A stretch of 6,446 nt of DNA from LMUY01 sp964244655. GTDB taxonomy: Bacteria > Pseudomonadota > Alphaproteobacteria > Acetobacterales > Acetobacteraceae. Positions 1-5,881 of the stretch are shown in pieces. How positions within the stretch are numbered: position 1 is the stretch's first letter; every line of letters starts with the position of its first letter. The notes under the pieces were generated by a model, which did no database searches, was not told the origin of the DNA, and saw only the letters and a list, made by a program, of their open reading frames with translations. Made by a program: the position numbers and the translations under genes. The stretch lies in contig CAXTJU010000145.1 of assembly GCA_964244655.1 (NCBI GenBank), positions 1 to 6,446 on the forward strand, written 5' to 3'.

Positions 1-1
1 C

Positions 2-1204
2 CTGGCCCCGCCGCGCCCCGGCAGCGACGCGGCTCTGGCCGCCGCCGCCTGGTCCGGCCCCGCCGCCGGCTTCACTCCGGACGAGGCGGCCCGCGCGGAG
101 CTGGTGATCGACGCCGTGTTCGGCGCGGGCCTAGCGCGGGACGTGGACGGGATCGCCGCCGCCACGCTGGCCGCCGCGCGCCGCATCCTGGCGGTGGACG
201 TGCCGAGCGGCGTCGATGGCGGCACGGGCGCCGTGCGCGGCCGGGCGGCGCAGGCGGCGCTCACCGTGACGTTCTTCCGCCGCAAGCCGGGCCATCTGCT
301 GCTGCCGGGGCGGGATCTGTGCGGCGAGCTGGTGGTGGCGCAGATCGGCCTGCCTGCCGCCGTGCTGGACGCCATCAAGCCCTTGGCCGTCGCGAACAGC
401 CCCGCCCTGTGGCGCTTGCCGGCGCTGCCCGCCTCCACCCACAAATACGCCCGCGGCTATGTGTCCGTGCTCGGCGGCGTCAGCATGACCGGGGCGGCGC
501 AGCTGGCCGCCGCCGCGGCGCGCCACGGCGGCGCGGGCATGGTGACGATCGTGGCGCCCGGCGGGGCGGCCCGCTACAGCCACGTGCCGGCCGGCCTGAT
601 CGTGAACGACGAGCCGCTCGAAGGGCTGCTCGGCGACGCGCGCCGCACCACCTGGGTCTGCGGCCCTGGGCTGGGCCAGGACGTGGCCCGCGCTGCCTTG
701 CCGCAGCTGCTGGCGGCCGGCAAGCAGGTCGTGGCCGACGCCGACGCGCTCAGCGCCCATGCCGGCCACCCGGAGGCGCTGCGCGGCGCTGCCGTGCTGA
801 CCCCGCACGAGGGCGAGTTCGCCAAGCTGTTCGGCCCGCACGGCGACGACCGCCTGGCCGCCGTCCGCGCTGCCGCTCAACGGGTGGGTGCGGTGGTGCT
901 GCTGAAGGGCTCGGACACCGTGGTCGCCGCCCCGGACGGCCGCGCCTCAGTCAACGCCACCGGCACGCCCGCCCTGGCGACCGCCGGGGCAGGCGACGTG
1001 CTGTCCGGCCTGATCGCCGCCCTGCTCGCCGGCGGCATGCCGGCGTGGGAGGCGGCATGCGCCGGCGCCTGGCTGCATGGCCGCGCCGGCGAGATGTTGG
1101 AAGTAGGGCTCGTGGCGGAGGATTTGCCGCCCGCCATCGCTCGCGCCCTGCGCCAGGTTCGGCTAGGCTCGCCTTCCGGAACGGAGACTCGCCCGCATGA
1201 GTGA
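2..1204 (+). CDS. nnrD: Bifunctional NAD(P)H-hydrate epimerase/dehydratase (NnrE-NnrD fusion), 5' end cut off
   Basis: This enzyme repairs NADHX and NADPHX, the hydrated, inactive forms of NADH and NADPH. The N-terminal YjeF_N domain interconverts the R and S epimers; the C-terminal ribokinase-like domain dehydrates the S form using ADP or ATP. The frame is open from base 2 and gives 400 visible residues, numbered here from base 2. The tail of the epimerase domain is seen as DAVFGAGL (about 37-44) and VDVPSGVDG (65-73). The dehydratase domain starts near HKYARG (about 147) and shows GGVSMTGAAQ (158-167), GPGLG (221-225), DADAL (246-250), TPHEGEF (267-273), LKGSDT (301-306) and the nucleotide-binding AGAGDVLSG near 328-336, whose Asp is the expected catalytic residue. 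Full-length fusions are near 500 residues, so about 90-100 are missing upstream. The GTG at 104 lies inside the epimerase domain and is not the true start. The stop at 1202-1204 overlaps the next gene. Family assignment is firm; cytosolic location is inferred from the family. Confidence 0.95.
   Translation: MAPPRPGSDAALAAAAWSGPAAGFTPDEAARAELVIDAVFGAGLARDVDGIAAATLAAARRILAVDVPSGVDGGTGAVRGRAAQAALTVTFFRRKPGHLLLPGRDLCGELVVAQIGLPAAVLDAIKPLAVANSPALWRLPALPASTHKYARGYVSVLGGVSMTGAAQLAAAAARHGGAGMVTIVAPGGAARYSHVPAGLIVNDEPLEGLLGDARRTTWVCGPGLGQDVARAALPQLLAAGKQVVADADALSAHAGHPEALRGAAVLTPHEGEFAKLFGPHGDDRLAAVRAAAQRVGAVVLLKGSDTVVAAPDGRASVNATGTPALATAGAGDVLSGLIAALLAGGMPAWEAACAGAWLHGRAGEMLEVGLVAEDLPPAIARALRQVRLGSPSGTETRPHE
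1183..1186 (+). promoter_or_regulatory. Ribosome binding site for the malonyl-CoA decarboxylase gene
   Basis: GGAG sits 10 bases before the ATG at 1197 and lies within the last codons of the NAD(P)H-hydrate repair gene. It supports that ATG as the start and suggests translation coupled to the upstream gene. Confidence 0.6.
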
Positions 1205-2597
1205 GACGACCGCCTCCATCGGCCTGTTCGACCGCGCGATCCGCCGCATCACCGGGGTTTGGCGCGACATGGCGTCCAGCGTGGCGGTCGAGGGCGATGG
1301 CAGCGTCGCCGCCCAGATGCGCGCCTGCCTGGAGGCCCGCGGCGGCGAGGTGAGCGCCCGCAACCGCGCCGCCAAGCTGGCGGAAGCCTATTTGCAACTC
1401 GACGAGGCGGGCCGCACCGCTTTCCTCCACACCCTGGCCGGCTTCGACAGCGACCCAGCCGCCCTCGCCGCGGCCTACGACCGTTTGCAGGCCACCGAGG
1501 ACCCGGCGGAGCGCGCCACGGCCACCGCCGCCCTGCGCCGCGCCTTGGAGCCGCCGCGGGTCCGGCTGCTCACCCAGTTCACCACCATCCCGGACGGCAT
1601 GAAGTTCCTGGTGGACCTGCGTGCCACCCTGCTGGCCCGGGTCAAGGGCGAGCCGTACCTTGCGGCGCTCGACAGCGACCTGCGCGCGCTGCTGGCGCAG
1701 TGGTTCGACGTGGGCTTCCTGGAGCTGCAGCGCATCGACTGGAGCAGCCCGGCCGTGTTGCTGGAACGGCTGGTGGGCTACGAGGCGGTGCACGAGATCC
1801 GCTCCTGGTCGGACCTGAAGAACCGCCTGGACAGCGACCGGCGCTGCTACGCGCTGTTCCACCCGCGCATGCCCGCCGAGCCGCTGATCTTCGTGGAGGT
1901 GGCGCTGGTGCGCGGCCTGGCCGGCAGCGTGCAGCAGCTGCTGGACAAGAAGGCGCCGCTGCTGGACCCGAAGGAGGCGGACACCGCCATCTTCTACTCC
2001 ATCAGCAACTGCCAGCGCGGCTTGGCCGGCATCAGCTTCGGCAACTTCCTCATCAAGCGCGTGGTCGGCGTGCTCAGCGCGGAGTACCGCAACCTCAAGA
2101 CGTTCGCCACGCTGTCCCCCATTCCGGGCTTTCGCCGCTGGCTGGACGCCAAGCTGAAGGCCGACGAGGACAGGGTGCTGTCGGCAGAGGAGACCGCGGC
2201 GCTGCTGCCGCTGTTCCCGGACGCGCCGAAGCCGGAAAGCGGCGCGAAGGCCCTGGCCGCGATCCTGGCCCGCCGCGGCTGGGCCCGGCACGCCGCCACG
2301 GTCAAGGCCATCGACCCGATGCTGACCCGGCTGGCAGCGCGCTACCTGCTGACCGAGTCGCAGGGCAAGCGCGCGCTGGACCCGGTGGCGCATTTCCACC
2401 TGAGCAACGGCGCCCGGGTGGAACGCCTGACGATGCTGGCCGACACGTCCGAGAAGGGCGTGAAGGAAAGCGCCACCCTGATGGTCAACTACGTGTACGA
2501 CCCGGCGAAGATCGAGGAGTACCACGAGGAGTACAGTGGCGAGGGCAAGCGCAACGCCACCACCGCCGTGCGCCGCCTGTCGCGCGGCTGGGGCTGA
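1197..2597 (+). CDS. Malonyl-CoA decarboxylase
   Basis: The predicted enzyme converts malonyl-CoA to acetyl-CoA and CO2 without biotin or a metal, as in the MLYCD/MatA family. It has 466 residues, the usual bacterial length. Residues 1-190 form the helical N-terminal domain. The rest is the GNAT-like catalytic domain, with HPRMPAEPLIFVEVAL (222-237), FYSISNCQRGLAGISFGNFL (266-285), TLSPIPGF (305-312), DPVAHFHLSNGA (395-406) and SEKGVKES...MVNYVY (418-434). By comparison with the human enzyme (Ser329, His423), the catalytic pair should be Ser307 and His401, and both are present. No signal peptide, membrane segment or C-terminal peroxisomal-type SKL tail is seen, so it should be cytosolic. The ATG overlaps the upstream stop by 8 bases, so the two genes probably form an operon. 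No malonyl-CoA synthetase (matB) or malonate transporter lies in the window. Its role may therefore be turnover of internal malonyl-CoA rather than growth on malonate, but this is inference. Confidence 0.95.
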   Translation: MSETTASIGLFDRAIRRITGVWRDMASSVAVEGDGSVAAQMRACLEARGGEVSARNRAAKLAEAYLQLDEAGRTAFLHTLAGFDSDPAALAAAYDRLQATEDPAERATATAALRRALEPPRVRLLTQFTTIPDGMKFLVDLRATLLARVKGEPYLAALDSDLRALLAQWFDVGFLELQRIDWSSPAVLLERLVGYEAVHEIRSWSDLKNRLDSDRRCYALFHPRMPAEPLIFVEVALVRGLAGSVQQLLDKKAPLLDPKEADTAIFYSISNCQRGLAGISFGNFLIKRVVGVLSAEYRNLKTFATLSPIPGFRRWLDAKLKADEDRVLSAEETAALLPLFPDAPKPESGAKALAAILARRGWARHAATVKAIDPMLTRLAARYLLTESQGKRALDPVAHFHLSNGARVERLTMLADTSEKGVKESATLMVNYVYDPAKIEEYHEEYSGEGKRNATTAVRRLSRGWG

Positions 2598-2616
2598 GCC
2601 GGCAACCAACCCTCCG

Positions 2617-3381
2617 TCATATCAGCTTTCCTATGGCGGCGGCCGCCTCCAGCAGCGGCACAAGCAGCGTCAAGGGCTGGGCCTGGCGCATGCGGGCCAC
2701 CGTCGAGGCGAGGCTGAGCACGGCCACGACTTCGCCCGCGCCGTCCTGCACCGGCACGCTGACCGTGACCACCCCGTCCGCCACGTCGTGCGTCGTGATC
2801 AGCCAGCCGCGGGCCCGGATGCGCGGCAGGTCGGCGATGATGAATGGGGCATCGATGCGGGTGGCGGAGGCCAGCCGGGGCAGGCGGCTGGCCAGCACGG
2901 CGCGCAGCACCGGCGCGGGCGCGTAGGCCAGCAGCAGCCGGCCGGGCCCGGCATGCAGCGGCTCACGGTCCCCCACCGCCGCGGTCTGCTGAGCGCCGTG
3001 CCTGCCTGGCTGCACGGCCATCACCACGCTCTGTTCGCCTTCCCGCTGGGCCAGCATGACCGTCTCCCCGGAGGCGTGCGCCATCGCCGCCATCACGGGC
3101 GCCGTCGCCGCCTGCGCCGCCCCCTGCCGCGTGGCGGCCCGCCCAACCGCCAGCCACCGGGCGCCGAGCTGCCAGGGACCGCGCTTGCCGGCCTGCTGCG
3201 CCAGCCCCTGCCCTTGCAGGGTGCGCAGGATGCGGAAGGCGGCAGCCGGGGTGCAGCCCACCTCGGCTGCCAGCGACGTCAGCGTGCTCGGCCCCAGCCG
3301 CGCCAGCGCCAGCAGAAGGGCGGTCGTGCGTTCCACGGCCGCGATCCCGTACTCAGGCGCCCCGCTTTCCTCACGTGGCAT
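2617..3381 (-). CDS. IclR-family transcriptional regulator
   Basis: A predicted DNA-binding regulator of 254 residues, the normal IclR size. The N-terminal winged helix-turn-helix starts with a version of the family's usual opening, YGIAAVERTTALL (11-23). Its helix-turn-helix runs from TLTSLAAEVGCTPAAAFRIL to QGQGL (about 33-60). The C-terminal effector-binding domain (about 85-254) shows PLHAGPGRLLLAYAP (141-155), RARGWLITTHDVADGVVTVS (189-208), PVQDGAGEVVAVLSL (210-224) and a final Ala-rich helix. The ligand cannot be read from the sequence. IclR proteins commonly control carbon-source or aromatic catabolism, often a neighbouring gene and their own. The gene converges on the malonyl-CoA decarboxylase gene, with 19 bases between stops and no clear terminator, and is read away from the tRNA-tig-clp block. 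The ATG at 3381 gives a family-like N-terminus; the only purine-rich stretch close upstream is GGGTGGG, a weak ribosome binding site. Family call firm, target unknown. Confidence 0.92.
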   Translation of the reverse strand: MPREESGAPEYGIAAVERTTALLLALARLGPSTLTSLAAEVGCTPAAAFRILRTLQGQGLAQQAGKRGPWQLGARWLAVGRAATRQGAAQAATAPVMAAMAHASGETVMLAQREGEQSVVMAVQPGRHGAQQTAAVGDREPLHAGPGRLLLAYAPAPVLRAVLASRLPRLASATRIDAPFIIADLPRIRARGWLITTHDVADGVVTVSVPVQDGAGEVVAVLSLASTVARMRQAQPLTLLVPLLEAAAAIGKLI

Positions 3382-3394
3382 GCGGACCCACCCA

Positions 3395-3418
3395 CAGGGC
3401 CCTCCCTTGCTGGCCCTG
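3395..3418. repeat. Inverted repeat in front of the IclR-family gene, candidate operator
   Basis: CAGGGCC (3395-3401) is matched by GGCCCTG (3412-3418), giving perfect 7-base arms around a 10-base centre. It lies 14-37 bases upstream of the regulator's start codon, in its expected leader and near the predicted transcription start. IclR proteins bind short palindromes and often repress their own gene, so it is a candidate autoregulatory site. In such a GC-rich sequence a chance repeat, or an RNA hairpin in the leader, is also possible. Confidence 0.35.
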
Positions 3419-3420
3419 AA

Positions 3421-3450
3421 TACTTACGTGGGCGGACCGAAGCCGCACAA
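3421..3450 (-). promoter_or_regulatory. Candidate sigma70-type promoter for the IclR-family gene
   Basis: Read on the minus strand, TTGTGC (3450-3445) is followed after 18 bases by TAAGTA (3426-3421). This would start transcription about 30-35 bases upstream of the ATG at 3381. The -35 half is a fair match and the -10 half is poor. It is placed mainly because this is one of the few AT-richer spots in the gap. Confidence 0.28.
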
Positions 3451-3501
3451 CGTCTCCCACGCGTATCGCGCGCGACCAGCCGGCGCGGCGGCGCAGCGGT
3501 C

Positions 3502-3530
3502 TTGTGACTCGGGGAGGCGTGGGGTAACAC
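3502..3530 (+). promoter_or_regulatory. Candidate sigma70-type promoter for tRNA-Leu (and perhaps tig)
   Basis: TTGTGA (3502-3507) and TAACAC (3525-3530) are separated by 17 bases, the optimal spacing. Transcription would start near 3537, about 14 bases before the tRNA, which is typical of tRNA promoters. The -35 matches TTGACA at 4 of 6 positions and the -10 matches TATAAT at 3 of 6. No terminator is seen after the tRNA, so this promoter could also serve tig. Confidence 0.45.
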
Positions 3531-3550
3531 CCGCCGCTCATGGCCGCGGC

Positions 3551-3632
<82 letters not shown>

Positions 3633-3665
3633 TCCGCCGCCTGGGGCCTTCGCTGTTCTGACCCT

Positions 3666-3670
3666 GAGGA
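3666..3670 (+). promoter_or_regulatory. Ribosome binding site for tig
   Basis: GAGGA lies 10 bases before the ATG at 3681. It decides the start: the same frame stays open upstream to a GTG at 3606, but that codon is inside the tRNA gene. Confidence 0.7.
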
Positions 3671-3680
3671 CCCGTCCCCC

Positions 3681-5054
3681 ATGCAGGTTACCGAGACCCT
3701 CTCCGAGGGGCTGAAGCGCGGCTTCACCGTCACCGTCCCGTCCGCCGACATCGAGGGCCGCCGGTCTGCCAAGCTGGTCGAGATTGGCCGCTCGCTGAAG
3801 CTGCCCGGATTCCGCCCGGGCAAGGTGCCGGACCGCGTGCTGCGCCAGCGCTACGGCGCCGCCGTCATGGCCGAGGTGCTGGAGGACAGCGTCAACGACG
3901 CGACGCAGCGCGTGCTGTCCGACCGCGGCCTGCGCGCCGCCATGCAGCCCAAGGTGGACGTGACCAGCTCGCTGGCGCCGGCGGCGGAGCCGGCGGATCT
4001 CGAGTTCACCGTCGAGGTGGAGCTGCTGCCGGAGATCACCCCGCCCGACTTCACCGCTGTGTCGCTGACCCGGCTCAAGGCCGAGCCGGAGGCCGAGGTG
4101 GTGGACAAGGCCCTGGCCGACATCGCCTCCCGGCAGCGCACGCTGGAGGCGGTCGAGGAGCCCCGCCCCGCCATCAAGGGCGAGACGCTGACGGTGGACT
4201 ACACCGGCAGCATCGACGGCGTGCCGTTCCCGGGCGGCGCGGGCAAGGACGCGGACATCGAGGTGGGCGGCCCCAACTTCATCCCGGGCTTCACCGAGCA
4301 GATGGAGGGCATGGCCCCCGGCGAGACCCGCACCATCGCCGTGACCTTCCCCGAGGAGTATGGCACCCGCGACCTGGCGGGCAAGGCGGCCCAGTTCGAG
4401 ATCACGGCCAAGGCCCTGAAGGTTGCCAACGTCCCGGCGCTCGACGACCAGCTGGCCGAGAAGATGGGCTTCGACACGCTGGACGACCTGCGCGGCGCGA
4501 TCGTGCGGCAGATGCAGCGCGAGTTCGACGGCATGAGCCGCATGCGGATCAAGCGGGACCTGCTCGACCACCTGTCGAAGGCGGCGGAGTTCCCGGTGCC
4601 CCCCAGCATGGTGGAGGGCGAGTTCCGGCAAATCTGGGACCGCGTCGAGGCCGACCAGAAGGCCGGCAAGCTAGACGCGGAGGACCAGGGCAAGGACGAG
4701 CCCACCTTGCGAAGCGAGTACCACGCCATCGCGGAGCGCCGGGTGCGGCTCGGGCTGTTGCTGGCCGACGTGGGGCGCACCCAGGGCGTGCAGGTCACGT
4801 CCGACGAGATGACCCGCGCCATGCGCTCGGAAGCGGCCAAGTACCGCGGCCAGGAGACCGAGGTGATGGAGTTCTTCCGCAAGAACCCGCAAGCCGCCGA
4901 GTCGCTGCGCGGCCCGATCTTCGAGGACAAGGTGGTGGACTACATCCTCGACCAGGCCACGGTGGAGGAGCGCTCCGTCACCCCGGAGGAGCTGGCCGCC
5001 GAGCCGGCGCCTGAGGTCTCGCCCGAGCCCCTGTCTGAGCCCAGCGCCCCCTAA
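3681..5054 (+). CDS. tig: Trigger factor (ribosome-associated chaperone and prolyl isomerase)
   Basis: Trigger factor docks beside the ribosomal exit tunnel and shields emerging chains. It has 457 residues, slightly longer than the usual 430-450. The N-terminal ribosome-binding domain (about 1-115) carries the signature loop GFRPGKVP (43-50), which contacts ribosomal protein L23. The FKBP-type peptidyl-prolyl isomerase domain (about 164-248) includes GETLTVDYTGSIDG (167-180), PNFIPGFTEQMEGM (198-211) and VTFPEEYGTRDLAGK (221-235). The C-terminal chaperone domain follows, with FPVPPSMVEGEFRQIWDRVE (304-323). The last 25 or so residues (about 433-457) are a Pro/Glu/Ala-rich, probably disordered tail of uncertain use. 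The chosen ATG has a good ribosome binding site and gives the family-typical start MQVTETLSEGLKR; the upstream in-frame GTG would begin inside the tRNA. The gene heads the tig-clpP-clpX block, and a 94-base gap separates it from clpP. Confidence 0.97.
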   Translation: MQVTETLSEGLKRGFTVTVPSADIEGRRSAKLVEIGRSLKLPGFRPGKVPDRVLRQRYGAAVMAEVLEDSVNDATQRVLSDRGLRAAMQPKVDVTSSLAPAAEPADLEFTVEVELLPEITPPDFTAVSLTRLKAEPEAEVVDKALADIASRQRTLEAVEEPRPAIKGETLTVDYTGSIDGVPFPGGAGKDADIEVGGPNFIPGFTEQMEGMAPGETRTIAVTFPEEYGTRDLAGKAAQFEITAKALKVANVPALDDQLAEKMGFDTLDDLRGAIVRQMQREFDGMSRMRIKRDLLDHLSKAAEFPVPPSMVEGEFRQIWDRVEADQKAGKLDAEDQGKDEPTLRSEYHAIAERRVRLGLLLADVGRTQGVQVTSDEMTRAMRSEAAKYRGQETEVMEFFRKNPQAAESLRGPIFEDKVVDYILDQATVEERSVTPEELAAEPAPEVSPEPLSEPSAP

Positions 5055-5068
5055 GACGGCGCTGGACT

Positions 5069-5083
5069 GGAAGGCAGCCTTCC
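5069..5083 (+). repeat. Short hairpin between tig and clpP
   Basis: GGAAGG and CCTTCC face each other around a 3-base loop (CAG), 14 bases after the tig stop. No T-tract follows, so it is unlikely to be a factor-independent terminator. It could protect the 3' end of the tig transcript or cause partial pausing, or it may be chance. Confidence 0.3.
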
Positions 5084-5098
5084 GCACGCTATCTAGGT

Positions 5099-5125
5099 CG
5101 TGCAACATTGCCAGCGCCCGTGCAA
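5099..5125 (+). repeat. Pair of CGTGCAA direct repeats upstream of clpP
   Basis: CGTGCAA occurs at 5099-5105 and again at 5119-5125, exactly 20 bases apart and about two helical turns, ending 23 bases before the clpP start. Such phasing would suit a DNA-binding dimer, but no known operator is recognised. No convincing sigma70 or sigma32 promoter was found in this gap. Confidence 0.3.
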
Positions 5126-5134
5126 TCCCAGCTT

Positions 5135-5139
5135 GAGGA
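5135..5139 (+). promoter_or_regulatory. Ribosome binding site for clpP
   Basis: GAGGA lies 9 bases before the ATG at 5149 and supports that start over the out-of-frame ATG at 5100. Confidence 0.7.
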
Positions 5140-5148
5140 CGACCGACC

Positions 5149-5787
5149 ATGAGGGATCGCCATCCCGTCGAGACTTACAGTTCCCTGGTGCCCATGGTGG
5201 TGGAGCAGTCGGCGCGCGGGGAGCGGGCGTTCGACATCTTCTCCCGCCTGCTCAAGGAGCGGATCATCTTCCTGACCGGCCCGGTGTATGACGAGATGAG
5301 CGCCCTGGTCTGCGCCCAACTGCTGTTCCTGGAGAGCGACAACCCGGGCAAGGACATTGCCTTCTACATCAACAGCCCCGGCGGCGTGGTTTCGGCCGGC
5401 CTGGCGATCTACGACACCATGCAATATGTCCGCAGCCCGATCAGCACCGTGTGCATAGGCCAAGCCGCGTCCATGGGCAGCCTGCTGCTGTGCGCCGGCG
5501 CCAAGGACAAGCGGTTCGCATTGCCGAACGCCCGCGTGATGGTGCACCAGCCCTCCGGCGGAGCGCAGGGCCAGGCTGCCGACATCGAAATCCAGGCGCG
5601 GGAAATTCTGCTGCTGCGCGGCCGGCTGAACCAGCTCTACGTCAAGCACACCGGCCAGCCGCTCGACGTGATCGAGCGCAAGCTGGAGCGGGACAGCTTC
5701 ATGTCCGCCGAGGAAGCGCGGGATTTCGGCCTGGTGGACACAGTGGTCGAGAACCGGCCGCCGGCGGCCGACCCCAGCAAGCCCTGA
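5149..5787 (+). CDS. clpP: ATP-dependent Clp protease, proteolytic subunit ClpP
   Basis: ClpP forms the two-ring, 14-subunit serine protease barrel that degrades proteins unfolded by ClpX or ClpA. It has 212 residues, normal for the family. The catalytic triad is complete: Ser108 in GQAASMGS (104-111), His133 in RVMVHQPSGG (129-138) and Asp182 in ERDSFMSAEEA (180-190). The spacings of 25 and 49 residues equal those in E. coli. Other landmarks are GERAFDIFSRLLKERIIFL (24-42) and the substrate-positioning strand FYINSPGGVV (72-81). The first 15-20 residues probably include the short propeptide and axial loop. The start ATG has a good ribosome binding site. The sequence resembles the main housekeeping ClpP1 of alphaproteobacteria rather than the degenerate second copies some genomes carry. 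It is flanked by tig and clpX, each 94 bases away, and is probably cotranscribed with at least clpX; the gap length also leaves room for separate promoters. Confidence 0.98.
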   Translation: MRDRHPVETYSSLVPMVVEQSARGERAFDIFSRLLKERIIFLTGPVYDEMSALVCAQLLFLESDNPGKDIAFYINSPGGVVSAGLAIYDTMQYVRSPISTVCIGQAASMGSLLLCAGAKDKRFALPNARVMVHQPSGGAQGQAADIEIQAREILLLRGRLNQLYVKHTGQPLDVIERKLERDSFMSAEEARDFGLVDTVVENRPPAADPSKP

Positions 5788-5812
5788 CCGTCCTCCCCAC
5801 TCGCGCCCCGTT

Positions 5813-5836
5813 GCTTGTGCGTGGGCTTGAGCGGGG
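5813..5836 (+). repeat. Imperfect 12-base tandem repeat upstream of clpX
   Basis: GCTTGTGCGTGG (5813-5824) is followed directly by GCTTGAGCGGGG (5825-5836), matching at 10 of 12 positions. It lies between 46 and 69 bases before the clpX start, where a promoter or activator site would be expected. Both units contain CTTG, which resembles a -35 core; a possible -35 TTGTGC (5815-5820) with TTTAGA (5837-5842) has a 16-base spacer but is a weak match. No heat-shock CCCCAT-type -10 follows. Confidence 0.35.
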
Positions 5837-5872
5837 TTTAGAGTTCCGAGATTGCCTGGGTCGCCCCGGGGT

Positions 5873-5876
5873 GGAG
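5873..5876 (+). promoter_or_regulatory. Ribosome binding site for clpX
   Basis: GGAG lies 5 bases before the ATG at 5882. An 8-base palindrome CCCCGGGG (5864-5871) sits just upstream and could slightly affect access to it. Confidence 0.6.
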
Positions 5877-5881
5877 TGTTC

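Noticed and set aside
2585..2601. Hairpin CGGCT/AGCCG across the decarboxylase stop as a terminator
   Set aside because: Only 5 base pairs, with no T-tract on either side; likely chance in GC-rich sequence.
951..2609. Very long open frame on the minus strand (552 residues) opposite nnrD and the decarboxylase gene
   Set aside because: It covers two well-supported genes on the other strand, has low-complexity Gln/Arg/His/Ala/Gly-rich composition and no recognisable domain. Long antisense frames are expected at this G+C content.
1259..2926. Long plus-strand frame (555 residues) over the decarboxylase gene and the end of the IclR gene
   Set aside because: It is shifted relative to the decarboxylase frame, is Arg/Gly/Pro/Ala rich, and crosses the stop region of two opposed real genes.
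5055..5148. Heat-shock (sigma32-type) promoter before clpP
   Set aside because: No CTTGAA-like element with a correctly spaced CCCCAT-like element was found; the CTTGAGG at 5132 is part of the ribosome binding region.
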